From contig CAVVGZ010000007.1 of assembly GCA_963747965.1 (NCBI GenBank), positions 1-64,000 of the forward strand: a stretch of 64,000 nt of DNA. Direction: 5' to 3'. The translations under genes were made by a program, and so were the position numbers. Origin of the DNA: CAVVGZ01 sp963747965 (GTDB lineage: Bacteria; Chloroflexota; Anaerolineae; Anaerolineales; Anaerolineaceae). Shown piece by piece: positions 45,931 to 56,267 of the stretch. Position 1 is the stretch's first letter. Every line of letters starts with the position of its first letter. A model generated the notes under the pieces. The model worked only from the letters and a program-made list of their open reading frames with translations, made no database searches and was not told the origin of the DNA.

Positions 45931-46784
45931 TCCGCTTCTTCAAGTAACCGAATCAGTTTTTCCCATTCCTGGTCATTGATCGGATAAACATGCTCGTTTG
46001 ACGGAAATGTACCGGAAATTACCTCCTCTTTATAGGAGGTAATTGCATCAACCATGACCTTCCTCAAATTTGCATATTGCCTGGCAAATTTTGGTTTGAA
46101 CTGATCATAGAGACCCAGCACATCATGAATTACCAACACCTGGCCATCACATCCTCCGCCTGCACCAATCCCGATGGTTGGTATCACCAATCTTTCGGAT
46201 ATCAGCCTGCCAAGTTTTTCCGGGATAGATTCCAGCACCAGTGCAAAAATACCAGCTTGCTCCAGGGCCAGGGCATCCCGGATCAATTTCATAGCAGCAT
46301 TTGCAGTTTTGCCCTGGGTGCGGAAACCACCCAGCTGATGGACGCTCTGCGGAGTTAAACCAATGTGTCCCATGACAGGGATTCCGCATGCCACAATTTT
46401 GCGAATCACCTCAATTTTTTCCCGGCCTCCCTCCAATTTGACAGCGTCCATACCGGCTTCCTGTAAAAATCTGCCAGCGTTGCGCACTCCTTCCTCAACG
46501 GAAACCTGGTAGGACATAAAAGGCATATCCCCAACCAGGAGGGGATTTTTTGCGCCCCGGGAAACAGCCTTGCAATGATGCAGCATATCCTCCATGGTTA
46601 CAGGGAGGGTGGTTTCATAACCTAAAACAGTCATCCCGAGTGAATCCCCGACCAGAATGATATCGATTCCAACCTCATCCATCATTTGTGCGGCAGGGAA
46701 ATCATAAGCAGTCAGCATAGTTATAGGAATATGCTGTTGTTTCTTTTCAATTATCGATCTGGTGGTTACTTTTTGTCTGTCCAT
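45927..46784 (-). CDS. panB: 3-methyl-2-oxobutanoate hydroxymethyltransferase
   Basis: First enzyme of pantothenate synthesis, adding a hydroxymethyl group from methylene-THF to alpha-ketoisovalerate. Motifs: PITMLTAYDFPAAQMMDEVG, ILVGDSLGMTVLGYETTLPV, PLLVGDMPFMSYQVSVEEGV, AVKLEGG, PVMGHIGLTPQSVHQLGGFR and IPTIGIGAGGGCDGQVLVIH. Intact at 285 residues. It leads the panB-panE-panC unit. A TATAAT (46826-46821, minus) lies 37 bp upstream as a possible -10. Confidence 0.95.
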   Translation of the reverse strand: MDRQKVTTRSIIEKKQQHIPITMLTAYDFPAAQMMDEVGIDIILVGDSLGMTVLGYETTLPVTMEDMLHHCKAVSRGAKNPLLVGDMPFMSYQVSVEEGVRNAGRFLQEAGMDAVKLEGGREKIEVIRKIVACGIPVMGHIGLTPQSVHQLGGFRTQGKTANAAMKLIRDALALEQAGIFALVLESIPEKLGRLISERLVIPTIGIGAGGGCDGQVLVIHDVLGLYDQFKPKFARQYANLRKVMVDAITSYKEEVISGTFPSNEHVYPINDQEWEKLIRLLEEAD

Positions 46785-46837
46785 GATGTTGTTCTTTGAA
46801 AATTAAGTTTATTTATGGTTATTATACATAGGGTGAT

Positions 46838-46872
46838 AAAAAAAAGTATGCAATTGCAGGTATGCATACTTT
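46838..46872 (-). terminator. Intrinsic terminator of ugd
   Basis: On the minus strand, AAAGTATGCA (46872-46863) pairs with TGCATACTTT (46852-46843), followed by a run of T. It lies 46 bp after the ugd stop and before the panB promoter region. Confidence 0.85.
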
Positions 46873-46917
46873 AATCATGCGCCATTATTCCCGGCGGCTG
46901 GAAATGATTGATTTGCA

Positions 46918-48234
46918 TTAACCTTTGTTGTTATAAGTTCCCCGTCCTATCCCATAATATTCAAATCCAAGGTCTCTCATTGACTTTGGATCCCAGAGGT
47001 TACGCCCATCGATAATTATTGGCTGGTGCATCATGTTATGAATCCGCTTGAAATCCAGCTGTTTGAATTCATTCCATTCCGTTGCCAGGACAAGAGCATC
47101 TGCATTTTCTACTGCTTGATAGGCATCTTCACATAATGTTACCCGGTTAAGAACCTTATGAGCATTATTCATAGCCTGAGGATCATAAGCCCGGATAGAG
47201 CCGCCTTCATTTTGGATGAGATGAATTACTTCAAAGGCAGGTGCTTCCCGGATATCATCGGTATTTGGTTTGAATGAAAGTCCCAATAAAGCGATGGTTT
47301 TATCGTTTAATCCGCCCAGTGCTTTGCGCAGTTTGAAAACGACTCTGCGGCGCTGGTTGCGGTTGATTTCCATAACCGCTTGCAGCAGTTGTGGATGGGA
47401 CCCGTGAAGGACAGCCATATGGGCCAGGGCTTTTACATCCTTGGGAAAACAGCTGCCACCCCAGCCCAGCCCGGCATCCAAGAATGCACTACCAATGCGT
47501 TTATCATAGCCCATCCCGAGAGATACTTCCCGGACATCAGCGCCCATCTCGTCGCATATGTTGGCAATTTCGTTAATAAAGGAGATTTTTGTTGCAAGGA
47601 AAGCATTGGATGCATATTTGATCATTTCAGCGGTGCGCAGGTCGGTAATTTGAACGGGGCATCGCAGGGTCAAGTAAAGCTGGGCTACCTTGGTGGCTGC
47701 ATCAAAATTTGTGGATCCTAAGATAATCCGGTCCGGAAACATAAAATCATTGATCGCAGATCCTTCACGCAGAAATTCAGGATTGGAAACAACACTAAAA
47801 TTCAATGGTTTACCATTGCGTTTTTTCTTGATAATTTCAGCCACCCAATCTCCGGTACCAACAGGAACAGTCGATTTATTGACAATGACGATGGATTCAT
47901 CAACAATTTCGGCGATAGTTTCAGCTGCCATTCGGACATATTGCAAATCCGCCTCGCCATCTACCCCGGATGGTGTACCTACTGCAATAAATGCAAATTC
48001 AGCATTTTGCATGGCTGCCTTTGAATCCGTGGAAAAGATAAGCCTGCCTGCCTGGACATTTTGTTCAACGATTTGTTTTAGCCCCGGTTCATAGATAGGC
48101 ATAATCCCCTGGTTTAGTTTTTGAATGCGGTCCTCGTCTACATCCATGCAAACAACTTCATTTCCCAGGTCTGCAAAACAGACACCAGTAACCAGTCCAA
48201 CATATCCAGTTCCGATGACACATATTTTTCCCAT
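46918..48234 (-). CDS. ugd: UDP-glucose/GDP-mannose dehydrogenase family (UDP-glucose 6-dehydrogenase)
   Basis: Oxidises UDP-glucose to UDP-glucuronate with two NAD for polysaccharide synthesis. N-terminal Rossmann GKICVIGTGYVGLVTGVCFA, FIAVGTPSGVDGEADLQYV, VNKSTVPVGTGDWV and SNPEFLREGSAINDFMFPDR; the catalytic Cys is in GLGWGGSCFPKDVKAL (with AEMIKYASNAFLATKISF before it). C-terminal nucleotide-sugar domain ALLGLSFKPNTDDIREAPA. Intact at 438 residues. ATG 48234 has AGGAGAAC upstream and a TATAAT (48260-48255, minus) lies close. It is divergent from folD. Confidence 0.94.
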   Translation of the reverse strand: MGKICVIGTGYVGLVTGVCFADLGNEVVCMDVDEDRIQKLNQGIMPIYEPGLKQIVEQNVQAGRLIFSTDSKAAMQNAEFAFIAVGTPSGVDGEADLQYVRMAAETIAEIVDESIVIVNKSTVPVGTGDWVAEIIKKKRNGKPLNFSVVSNPEFLREGSAINDFMFPDRIILGSTNFDAATKVAQLYLTLRCPVQITDLRTAEMIKYASNAFLATKISFINEIANICDEMGADVREVSLGMGYDKRIGSAFLDAGLGWGGSCFPKDVKALAHMAVLHGSHPQLLQAVMEINRNQRRRVVFKLRKALGGLNDKTIALLGLSFKPNTDDIREAPAFEVIHLIQNEGGSIRAYDPQAMNNAHKVLNRVTLCEDAYQAVENADALVLATEWNEFKQLDFKRIHNMMHQPIIIDGRNLWDPKSMRDLGFEYYGIGRGTYNNKG

Positions 48235-48409
48235 GGCTGTTCTCCTGAGACTAAATTATAACGTAGAAATTCATTCCAATGATCAACCAGGCAAGACATA
48301 AGGAAAATTCCAGCCATGGATAATGTATAATTTAGGGGTGAATAAAATGACAAATCACCAGTACAACCAATGATAGAAACCCCATTTTTAGAACAATCAG
48401 GAGATGGTC

Positions 48410-49288
48410 ATGACCGCCAAAATAATTGATGGTAAAGCAATTGCCGAAGAAGTACGAAACCAGGTGCAGAAAGATGTGCAGGATATTATTGACAAAGGTC
48501 TGCGAAGACCGGCCCTGGCAACTGTGCTGGTTGGTGATAATCCCGCATCGCATATCTATGTGAGTTCGAAACACAAAGCCTGCCAGCAGGTCGGTATTGA
48601 ATCAATTGGTCACGAACTACCTGCCGGTGCGACACAGGAGCAGGTGATAGATCTGGTGAGATCCTTGAATGAGAATCCAAATGTGGATGGAATATTAGTT
48701 CAAATTCCTCTGCCATCCGGACTTGATGAAGAGAAAGTGCTAAACGCTATCAGTATAGAGAAAGATGTAGATGGATTACATCCCCTCAATCTTGGACGCC
48801 TGGCCCAAAAGGGGAGGGAACCATTGTTTATACCATGCACTCCCGAAGGTGTGATGTACATGCTGGGAAAACATCTGGAAAGCTTTGAAGGGATTCATGC
48901 AGTCGTCCTTGGAAGGTCAAATCTTGTTGGCATGCCGGTATCCCTGTTATTATTGAAAGCCAATGCCACGGTTACCATCTGCCATTCCCGGACGCGTGAT
49001 TTACCCTCTGTAATTCGTCAAGCGGATGTATTAGTAGCAGCGGTTGGAAAACCGGAGATGGTGCGTGGCGATTGGATCAAACCCGGGGCCGTAGTTATTG
49101 ACGTAGGAACAAACCGTGTGGAAGACCCCACAAAATCCAAAGGTTACAGGCTGGTTGGCGATGTAAAATTTGATGAGGCGGTAGAAATTGCCGGAGCAAT
49201 TACACCGGTTCCGGGTGGGGTTGGACCGATGACAATTGCCATGCTGCTTCGCAACACAGTACGTGCAGCGAAACTGGCTGTCCGGTGA
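48410..49288 (+). CDS. folD: Bifunctional methylenetetrahydrofolate dehydrogenase/cyclohydrolase
   Basis: NADP-linked interconversion of 5,10-methylene-, methenyl- and 10-formyl-THF. Motifs: KIIDGKAIAEEVRNQVQKD, ALATVLVGDNPASHIYVSSK, GILVQIPLPSGLDEEKVL, KDVDGLHPLNLGRLAQKG, FIPCTPEGVMYML, GRSNLVGMPVSLLLLKANAT and ITPVPGGVGPMTIAMLLRNT. Intact. ATG 48410 is preferred over the in-frame ATG 48404 because AGGAG is correctly spaced for it. A TATAAT (48326-48331) lies upstream. Confidence 0.94.
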   Translation: MTAKIIDGKAIAEEVRNQVQKDVQDIIDKGLRRPALATVLVGDNPASHIYVSSKHKACQQVGIESIGHELPAGATQEQVIDLVRSLNENPNVDGILVQIPLPSGLDEEKVLNAISIEKDVDGLHPLNLGRLAQKGREPLFIPCTPEGVMYMLGKHLESFEGIHAVVLGRSNLVGMPVSLLLLKANATVTICHSRTRDLPSVIRQADVLVAAVGKPEMVRGDWIKPGAVVIDVGTNRVEDPTKSKGYRLVGDVKFDEAVEIAGAITPVPGGVGPMTIAMLLRNTVRAAKLAVR

Positions 49289-49414
49289 CCCAGAGAAACT
49301 TATTTTGCCTGAAATTTACATGCCACCCTGTTCTTGATGCACAATGTGGGAATGTAATAGGAACCTCGTCCCTCATGAATACACTGTAAGATAGGATTAT
49401 AGAGGAATCCGACC

Positions 49415-50801
49415 ATGTCTACGATGCTTGTCCGAAATGCAAATGTTTTGATAACGATGGATGCAGTTCGCCAGGAGATTAAAGACGGTGGATTATTCAT
49501 TGTGGATGGATTCATACGGCAGGTAGGAAAAACCGAGGAACTACCTGAAACGGCAGACCAGGTAATTGATCTAAAGAACCATATCGTTATGCCAGGTTTA
49601 GTTAACACCCATCATCATTTTTATCAGACGTTAACCCGTGTGGTACCCGGCGCTCAGGATGCCAACCTGTTTAACTGGCTAAAGACACTTTATCCGATCT
49701 GGTCAAACCTTACACCTGGAGATATCTTTATATCCACCCAAACCGCCATGGCTGAACTGGCATTATCCGGTTGTACAACTGCATCTGATCACCTCTATTT
49801 ATTCCCTAATGGATCAAAATTAGACGATGAAATTTCGGCGGCAAAGGAAATCGGCTTAAGATTACATGCCTCCCGGGGATCGATGAGCCTGGGAGAAAGC
49901 CAGGGTGGGTTGCCACCGGATCGTGTTGTTGATGATGAAGAATTAATCCTGAGAGACAGCCAACGATTGATCGAGCGCTACCATGATCCCAATCCTGGAT
50001 CAATGCTCCAGATTGTGCTTGCCCCCTGTTCCCCCTTCAGTGTCAGCAGTGCACTGATGAGGGAAAGCGCTAAACTCGCCAGGGAATATGGAGTCCAACT
50101 GCATACCCACCTGGCTGAAACCGAAGATGAGGATGCGTTTTGTACAGCCAAATTTGGTTACAAACCTGTTGCTTACATGGAGTCTTTAGATTGGGTAGGA
50201 GATGATGTGTGGTTTGCGCATTCCGTATATGTAAATCAAGAGGAAATCAACCTTTATGCCCGATACCGGATGCGGGGTTGCTCATTGTCCATCCTCAAAC
50301 ATGCGGCTTGCATCAGGGATTGCACCCATTTACGAATTATTAGAGGCAGGAGTTAATGTTGGTTTGGGCGTAGATGGTTCAGCCAGTAATGATGGATCAA
50401 ATATGATTATGGAAGCACGTATGGCTATGCTTCTGGCGAGGGTCCGGGAAGGTGAAAGGGGATTCTCGCTGACTTCGAATGAGAACAGACCATTGATGAC
50501 AGCCCGCAAAGCCCTGGAATTGGCAACAATCGGAGGGGCGGCAGTGCTCGGGCGACCTGATATTGGTTCTCTGGAGGCGGGTAAATGTGGAGATTTTATA
50601 GCCATCGATATGAACAAGCTGGAATATGCCGGTGGATTTCATGATCCAGTAGCAGCATTGCTATTTTGTTTGACCCCCAGGGTTTCCTGGAATGTTGTAA
50701 ACGGCAGAGTGATTGTAAAGGAAGGGCTGCTCGTTCCGGTCGATGTGGAAAAAATTATCCTGAATCACCAGCGGGCAGCACAAAGGTTAGTCAATCCATA
50801 A
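49415..50801 (+). CDS. Amidohydrolase, SsnA/8-oxoguanine deaminase-like, one frameshift
   Basis: Metal-dependent hydrolase of the cytosine deaminase/AtzB superfamily. Metal ligands appear in MPGLVNTHHHFYQTLTR, VQLHTHLAETEDE, DVWFAHSVYVNQEE and VGLGVDGSASNDGSNMIMEA. The overall pattern (HHHFYQTLTR, GVAHCPSSNMRLASGIAPI) is that of 8-oxoguanine deaminases and SsnA-like proteins, which convert purine-ring substrates. The halves are offset by one frame near 50257; corrected length is about 461 residues. GAGGAA precedes ATG 49415. It heads a same-strand series with carbamoyltransferases, carbamate kinase and a purine-type ABC importer, which favours a role in purine or N-heterocycle breakdown. Deamination of another N-heterocycle is possible. 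Confidence 0.85.
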
Positions 50802-50829
50802 AAAAATTCTATATAAAGGAGAGGATTCC

Positions 50830-51783
50830 ATGCGTAGTTTTTCTGGAAGGGATATTTTATCACTCAAAGACTTTGAACGGGCGGAGTTTTTCAGGGTGTT
50901 TGAGGTCGCCAAGGATTTAGAACCTATTGCTAAAAATCGACGTAATTCTGATTTATTAAAAGAAAAAACCCTTGTAACAGCTTTTTACCAACCCAGTACC
51001 CGTACAAGGTTGGCTCACGAGGCAGCCATGCACCGGCTGGGCGGCCATGTACTTGGTTTCTCGGATGCAAAAATGACACGGGCCGGGGATTTTTACCAGG
51101 AATCCATCAAGGATACCGTCCACATGCTGGAGTATTACGGGGATGCCATTGTCATGCGGCATTTTAAACAAGGTGCACCAGCCGAAGCTGCTAAATGGTC
51201 AACCGTTCCGGTAATTAATGCCGGTGATGGCTGGGGAGAACATCCAACCCAGGTATTAACTGATTTATACACGGTTCTACAGGAGAAGGGTCAGATCGAT
51301 GGATTGACATTCTTATGCATCGGAGATATGCGCATGCGGACAATGCATTCCATTTCCTATGCCCTTACTCAGTTTGACTGCAAAGTGATCTATATTTCCC
51401 CTCCGGAGATGTCTCTTACTGCCGAATTCAAGCAAGAATTGAACGATTACAACCTTCAGTATAAAGAAGCAGAGCATGTTTCCGATGTGATTCACGAGGC
51501 TGATGTGATTTATATGGAACCTGTAGTTCAGCCGGATTACACAAAATCAAGGGATGAAAGCCGCGATAAATATGATTTGACTGCACCAAACTATAAAGTC
51601 ACCCGCCAGCTTCTAAGGGAAAAAGCGAAGACAGACTCAATCATCCTCCATTCCTTACCAAGGATGGATGAGCTACCCCAGGATGTGGATATTACGCGCC
51701 ACTCTCGCTACTGGCAGGAAGCCTTCAATGGTGTTGTGGTACGCATGGCATTACTGGCATTAATCCTTGGGGCGACGGAATAA
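50830..51783 (+). CDS. Aspartate/ornithine carbamoyltransferase superfamily protein (PyrB-like)
   Basis: Carbamoyltransferase of 317 residues, intact. Carbamoyl-phosphate motif FYQPSTRTRLAHEAAMHRLG, DAIVMRHFKQGAPAEAAKWS, the HPTQ segment VINAGDGWGEHPTQVLTDLY and the C-terminal substrate loop HSLPRMDELPQDVD, which matches the aspartate carbamoyltransferase type (HPLPRxDE). It lies 28 bp after the amidohydrolase, with AAAGGAGAGG before ATG. It could be the pyrimidine enzyme, but no other pyr gene is near. In this setting it could act on a ureido compound in the phosphorolytic direction. Confidence 0.85.
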   Translation: MRSFSGRDILSLKDFERAEFFRVFEVAKDLEPIAKNRRNSDLLKEKTLVTAFYQPSTRTRLAHEAAMHRLGGHVLGFSDAKMTRAGDFYQESIKDTVHMLEYYGDAIVMRHFKQGAPAEAAKWSTVPVINAGDGWGEHPTQVLTDLYTVLQEKGQIDGLTFLCIGDMRMRTMHSISYALTQFDCKVIYISPPEMSLTAEFKQELNDYNLQYKEAEHVSDVIHEADVIYMEPVVQPDYTKSRDESRDKYDLTAPNYKVTRQLLREKAKTDSIILHSLPRMDELPQDVDITRHSRYWQEAFNGVVVRMALLALILGATE

Positions 51784-51836
51784 TCCTGATAGATAAACAT
51801 GAACAGGCAGGAGGGGGGCCTGCCTATCCCAACCTA

Positions 51837-53868
51837 ATGACCCTTTCCATGGAAAAAAAATTCCGACTTAAATCCATCCTTCGATCGGAGGAATTTGCAT
51901 TTCTGATTGCTGCCCTGATCGCTTATGGCATCTTTATTCCCTGGTTTAGCCTATATGGAGATGATTGGATTTATTTATACGCCTACCACCTGCAGGGTCC
52001 TGGTATTTTTATTGATTTTGTAGCTCCGGACCGACCTTTATCGGCCTGGATATATATCCTTACTACATTCCTATTTAAAGAAACATACTGGCTGTATCAT
52101 CTCCTGTTATTCGTTTTACGCTGGCTTAGCGGTGTTATCCTCTTCCGGGTCTTATTGGAAATCTGGCCACAGCATAGAGAGAAAGTTTTTTGGACATCAC
52201 TTTTATTTTTGGTTTTTCCCGGATTTTTACAACAGCCCATAGCGATCCAATTTATCCTTCATTTCACGGTGCTGGACCTATTTTTACTCTCTCTTTGGGG
52301 GATGATTTATTCCATCCAAATAAAGCAAAAATATTGGCTTTTCACGATTCTCTCCTTATTGGCGGCATCCGGTATGTTTTCCCTTGAATATTTTTTTGGT
52401 TTGGAATTGCTGCGACCATTATTCATCTGGATGGCTCTGGGAAAACGCTTTGATACCACACGGCAAAAAGTACTGCGTGTATTTTGGATTTGGCTTCCTT
52501 ATCTTCTACTAATGGGAGCATTTCTTTTCTGGCGTATCTTCATTTTTAGTTTTAAACACTACCAACCAGTCCTGCTGAATGAACTGGTTAAGAACCCATC
52601 TGAAACCATTAAATCATTATTACTCACTATTTTGGACCACCTGCGACTGGCTGTTTATGGAGCCTGGCGGCAGATATTTCAGGCGCCAACTGATTTAGAA
52701 AAACCTCTGGTATTTCTGTCCCTCGTGACAGCCGCTTTGATATTATCCCTGTGGTATGCAAAATTCAGATATAAATCACCATCCAATCAAAAGCCTGATG
52801 AAGGGGGATCCTTCAAATCCTGGTTCTCTGAAGCATTGCTAATCGGCGGTGTCAGCCTGATAATCGGCGGAATACCCATCTGGATCGTGGGATTACCGGT
52901 GAGTCTATCGTTTCCCATGGGACCGTTCCATACTTCCGTTTATGCTTGGCTCCAGTTTAATTCTAACCGCCGGAGTATTCGGTTTACTTCAAACCCGATT
53001 TCAACGGATTCTCCTGGCCCTCATTTTTGCATTTTCTATAGGATTTCATTTTCGTAATGCGATGGTTTACATTGGAGAGGCGCAGTCTCTCCAATCATTT
53101 TTCTGGCAGCTTACCTGGAGGGTACCAGACCTGAGACATGGTACAATTGTACTTTCGGACAGGATTCCGCTATTCAGATTCTCCGATAACGGATTAACCC
53201 CAGTGCTCAATTGGACATATGCACCAGGCCTAAAATCTACCGAAATACCATATAAACTGTTTGAATTAACAGGAAGATTGGAAGAGGGGATGCCTCTGCT
53301 TGAAAAAGGAGTGAAGGTTTCCCATCCATACAGGAGTATCCGGTTTTCGGGAAATACATCAAATTCGCTGGTCGTTTATTATTCTCCCCCTTCCTGTTTG
53401 CGTGTACTGGACTCCGAGGATGCTGCCATACCGGGATTACCAGATAATATTATTAATGCCTTGGATATCTCTAATTTAGACCAGGTAATGATGGATTCTT
53501 CCATACAAGCAGAACCTCCAAACGCAATTGGTGCGGAACCTGAACACGACTGGTGCTATTATTTTCAAAAATCTGATTTAGCCAGGCAACAAAAAAATTG
53601 GGTTAAAATATCAGAGTACTGGAATTCCGCTGTTGAAAATAAACAATCGCCAGAGGATCCAACAGAGTTGTTTCCATTCATTGAGGGGTTTGTTAATCTG
53701 GGAGATTTGGATAAAGCCCTGGATTTATCAGAGATAGCTCTGGAAAATGGTGAATATTCAAAATCATTTTGTGAATTTTGGAGTTCAATGATCAGCGAGA
53801 GGGAATTTTCTGAGCTAGATTTGGAAAAAATTTCTTCACTAAGGGATCAGCTGGGTTGTAGTAATTAG
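51837..53868 (+). CDS. Polytopic membrane protein with soluble C-terminal domain, one frameshift
   Basis: About 677 residues after correcting a break near 52914 (one extra C before ATGGGACCG; restored reading PWDRSILPFMLGSSLILTAG). At least nine hydrophobic segments occur in the first 420 residues (FAFLIAALIAYGIFIPWFSL, LLLFVLRWLSGVILFRVLL, LDLFLLSLWGMIYSI, ALLIGGVSLIIGGIPIWIV). The acidic motif YGDDWIYLY after the first helix recalls GT-C type glycosyltransferase-fold proteins. The C-terminus is soluble with TPR-like helices (YYFQKSDLARQQKNWVKISE, GDLDKALDLSEIALENGEYS). I do not recognise the exact family. It sits between the two carbamoyltransferase genes on the same strand, without obvious functional link. 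Confidence 0.7.
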
Positions 53869-53917
53869 GCAGGATACGAATATATTAAATAAGTTCGGAT
53901 TTAATAAAGGGAAAATT

Positions 53918-54898
53918 ATGCAAACATATCTTCGAGGAAGAGATTTAATTGGAGATCTGGACTTCAGTAAAGAAGAAGTAGAGACAATTCTTGAGGTTGC
54001 ATCCGATTTAAAACGGAAAAGAGCATTAAATGAACCGCATGCCTATCTTCGGGATAAAACCCTGGCTATGCTTTTTTTCTTCAGCAGCACCCGCACTCGT
54101 GGATCATTTGAAGCAGGAATGGCTCAATTGGGTGGTCATGCGGCATTTATTGAATCCCGGACAACGCAAATTTCTCATGGTGATACCGCAAAAGAGATCG
54201 GCGAGATATTTGGCCGGTATTTCGATGGAATAGCTATCCGAAATATCGATTGGGGATCCGGAAACCGGTACATCAATGATGTCGCCAAAAATTCTCGTTC
54301 GCCAGTGTTTAATATGCAGTGTGAAATTTACCATCCCTTCCAGATTCTGGCAGACTTGTTGACGATCATTGAGAAAAAGGGAAGTAATTTGCGACGTAAA
54401 AAGATGGTCGTTTCCTGGGCATATGCGGCATCCTATCAAAAACCCATGTCGGTACCGCAAAGCCTGATCCTGCAGATGCCGCGATTTGGGATGGATATTG
54501 TTTTGGCTCACCCCCCCGAATTTCGCCTGATGCCGGAAATTATGGACCAGGCGCGTGAGCAAGCGCGCAAATTCAAGGTTGGATTTGAGGTTGTTGATGA
54601 TATGAATACTGCATTTAAGGATGCAGATATTATCTATGCAAAATCATGGGGCGCCATGGTTCATACACAGGATGAAAAGGAAGGTGCAGAGATTATTAAA
54701 AAATACTCTGGTTGGATTACCGATTCACAGAAAATGTCTCTTGCCAGAGAAGATGCAATCTATATGCACCCATTACCTGCAGACCGCAATATTGAAGTGA
54801 CAGATGAAGTGATAGATGGACATCAATCTGTGGTGTATGACGAGGCGGAAAATCGATTACACGTTCAAAAAGCTGTAATGGCTTTATCCATGAATTAA
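53918..54898 (+). CDS. Carbamoyltransferase, YgeW-like
   Basis: 326 residues, intact. Motifs: AMLFFFSSTRTRGSFEAGMA, QLGGHAAFIESRTTQISHGD, IGEIFGRYFDGIAIRN, CEIYHPFQILADLLTI, VSWAYAASYQKPMSVPQSLI, LQMPRFGMDIVLAHPPEFRL, ADIIYAKSWGAM and MHPLPADRNIEVTDEVIDG. The SxPxS segment after the nucleotide-like domain and the YAKSWG motif favour the knotted YgeW/acetylornithine-type subgroup over ordinary ornithine carbamoyltransferase. AAGGGAAA precedes ATG 53918; carbamate kinase follows after 30 bp. In E. coli, ygeW lies in a cluster with ygeX, ssnA and a carbamate kinase gene, linked to anaerobic purine use. Substrate here is unknown. Confidence 0.85.
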   Translation: MQTYLRGRDLIGDLDFSKEEVETILEVASDLKRKRALNEPHAYLRDKTLAMLFFFSSTRTRGSFEAGMAQLGGHAAFIESRTTQISHGDTAKEIGEIFGRYFDGIAIRNIDWGSGNRYINDVAKNSRSPVFNMQCEIYHPFQILADLLTIIEKKGSNLRRKKMVVSWAYAASYQKPMSVPQSLILQMPRFGMDIVLAHPPEFRLMPEIMDQAREQARKFKVGFEVVDDMNTAFKDADIIYAKSWGAMVHTQDEKEGAEIIKKYSGWITDSQKMSLAREDAIYMHPLPADRNIEVTDEVIDGHQSVVYDEAENRLHVQKAVMALSMN

Positions 54899-54928
54899 CT
54901 AAAAAAACTATTAAAAGGAGCATGAAAG

Positions 54929-55882
54929 ATGACAAAAGGAGTAGCGGTAGTAGCAATCGGTGGAAACTCATTGATCAAGGATAACCGGACGGCCATCCCT
55001 GACCAATACAATGCAGCAAAAGAAACAACCATGCACATTGCGGATATGATCGAACAGGGTTGGGATGTTGCAATCGGTCATGGAAATGGTCCACAGGTGG
55101 GTTTTCTATTGAGGCGGTCAGAAATTGCCGCAAAAGTGGAAGGGATGCCGGAAATTCCACTGGATTGGTGCGGGGCGGATACGCAGGGAGCCATCGGGTA
55201 TGCCCTTACCCAGACGCTGCAAAATGAATTAAAAAGAAGAAAGATAGAAAAATCTGTTGCAACAGTCATCACCCAGGTTCTTGTAGATAAAGATGACACC
55301 GCATTCCAGCATCCCACCAAACCAATTGGTGGTTTCATGGATGAGCAATCTGCCAAGCATCGCGCTGAGGCGGAGGGGTGGTCGGTAGTTGAAGATGCTG
55401 GCAGGGGGTGGCGACGGGTTATCGCTTCTCCAATACCGATGGAAATTATCGAACTTAAATCTGTTGAAAAACTCCTTCAAGCAGGTCATATTGTGATTAC
55501 TGTTGGCGGTGGTGGAATACCAGTTATTCGTAATGATGATGGGGATCTCGAAGGTACGGCAGCAGTCATTGATAAAGATTATGCTTCCAGCCTGCTGGCG
55601 CGCAAGATAAATGCCGATTTGTTCGTGATCTCTACTGCCGTCGAAAAAATAGCCATCAACTTTGGCAAACCAGACCAAAAGTGGTTAGATCGTATGACCC
55701 TGTCCGAAGCTAAAAAATACCTGGCTGAAGGCACCCATTTTGCCAAGGGCTCAATGGCTCCAAAAATCCAGGCTATCATCTGGTTCCTGGAAGCGGGTGG
55801 TAAGGAAGCCATTGTTACCAACCCGGAAAATATTGGACGTGCCCTTAAAGGCGAAACCGGAACCCATATCGTCCAAGATTGA
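54929..55882 (+). CDS. arcC: Carbamate kinase
   Basis: Transfers phosphate from carbamoyl phosphate to ADP, yielding ATP, NH3 and CO2. Motifs: VVAIGGNSLIKDNRTAIPDQ, AIGHGNGPQVGFLLRRSEIA, PLDWCGADTQGAIGYALTQT, GWRRVIASPIPMEIIELKSV, VITVGGGGIPVI, GTAAVIDKDYASSLLARKI and GSMAPKIQAIIWFLEAGGKE. Intact at 317 residues. AAGGAG precedes ATG 54929. It is the last gene before a strong terminator and would draw ATP from carbamoyl phosphate made by the two carbamoyltransferases. Confidence 0.96.
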   Translation: MTKGVAVVAIGGNSLIKDNRTAIPDQYNAAKETTMHIADMIEQGWDVAIGHGNGPQVGFLLRRSEIAAKVEGMPEIPLDWCGADTQGAIGYALTQTLQNELKRRKIEKSVATVITQVLVDKDDTAFQHPTKPIGGFMDEQSAKHRAEAEGWSVVEDAGRGWRRVIASPIPMEIIELKSVEKLLQAGHIVITVGGGGIPVIRNDDGDLEGTAAVIDKDYASSLLARKINADLFVISTAVEKIAINFGKPDQKWLDRMTLSEAKKYLAEGTHFAKGSMAPKIQAIIWFLEAGGKEAIVTNPENIGRALKGETGTHIVQD

Positions 55883-55900
55883 TTAGCCAGCACAAGAATT

Positions 55901-55940
55901 AATGCCCCGATTTCTCCATTATCATCGGGGCATTTTTTTT
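55901..55940 (+). terminator. Intrinsic terminator after arcC
   Basis: AATGCCCCGAT (55901-55911) pairs with ATCGGGGCATT (55924-55934), followed by T6 or more. It separates the carbamate kinase end from the transporter operon. Confidence 0.93.
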
Positions 55941-56267
55941 GAGTAAAATTATAAGAATGTCCAGAAGGCAATATGGAAAATATCTTTTCCGGACGGAACA
56001 TTAACCATAATCAATAATGGATTGTGTTATACCCCATAAAATAACAACTATTAGCCTCAACCGAGAAATCACCTAATTTTAAGGTTGGTTATTATAATAA
56101 TTCCTGAAATGTGGATACAATAATTTTAAGACGCTGGTTTTTCTGGTAGTCGTTTATCAATGAATTGTCATTTCAACCAAGATGATCCAATAAGGAGGTA
56201 TTAACTGGATAATCAAGAAATCAAGACTTGTTATGTGACCATAATTTAATATATAGAGGAGAATACG
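55941..56267 (+). other. AT-rich leader of the ABC transporter operon
   Basis: About 325 bp without a gene. Contains TTATAATAATT-like AT-rich stretches and AATAAGGAGG (56190-56199) not linked to a start codon. No riboswitch (in particular no purine or guanidine class) could be matched by eye. The transporter gene has its own GAGGAG site. Confidence 0.5.

Noticed and set aside
50830..51783. Assigning this gene outright as pyrimidine-pathway pyrB
   Set aside because: The motif fits aspartate carbamoyltransferase, but no pyrimidine genes are nearby and the setting is a carbamoyl-phosphate catabolic locus, so the symbol is withheld.
55941..56267. Purine-type riboswitch before the nucleoside importer
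   Set aside because: Expected from gene function but no three-way-junction sequence with the conserved loops could be found.
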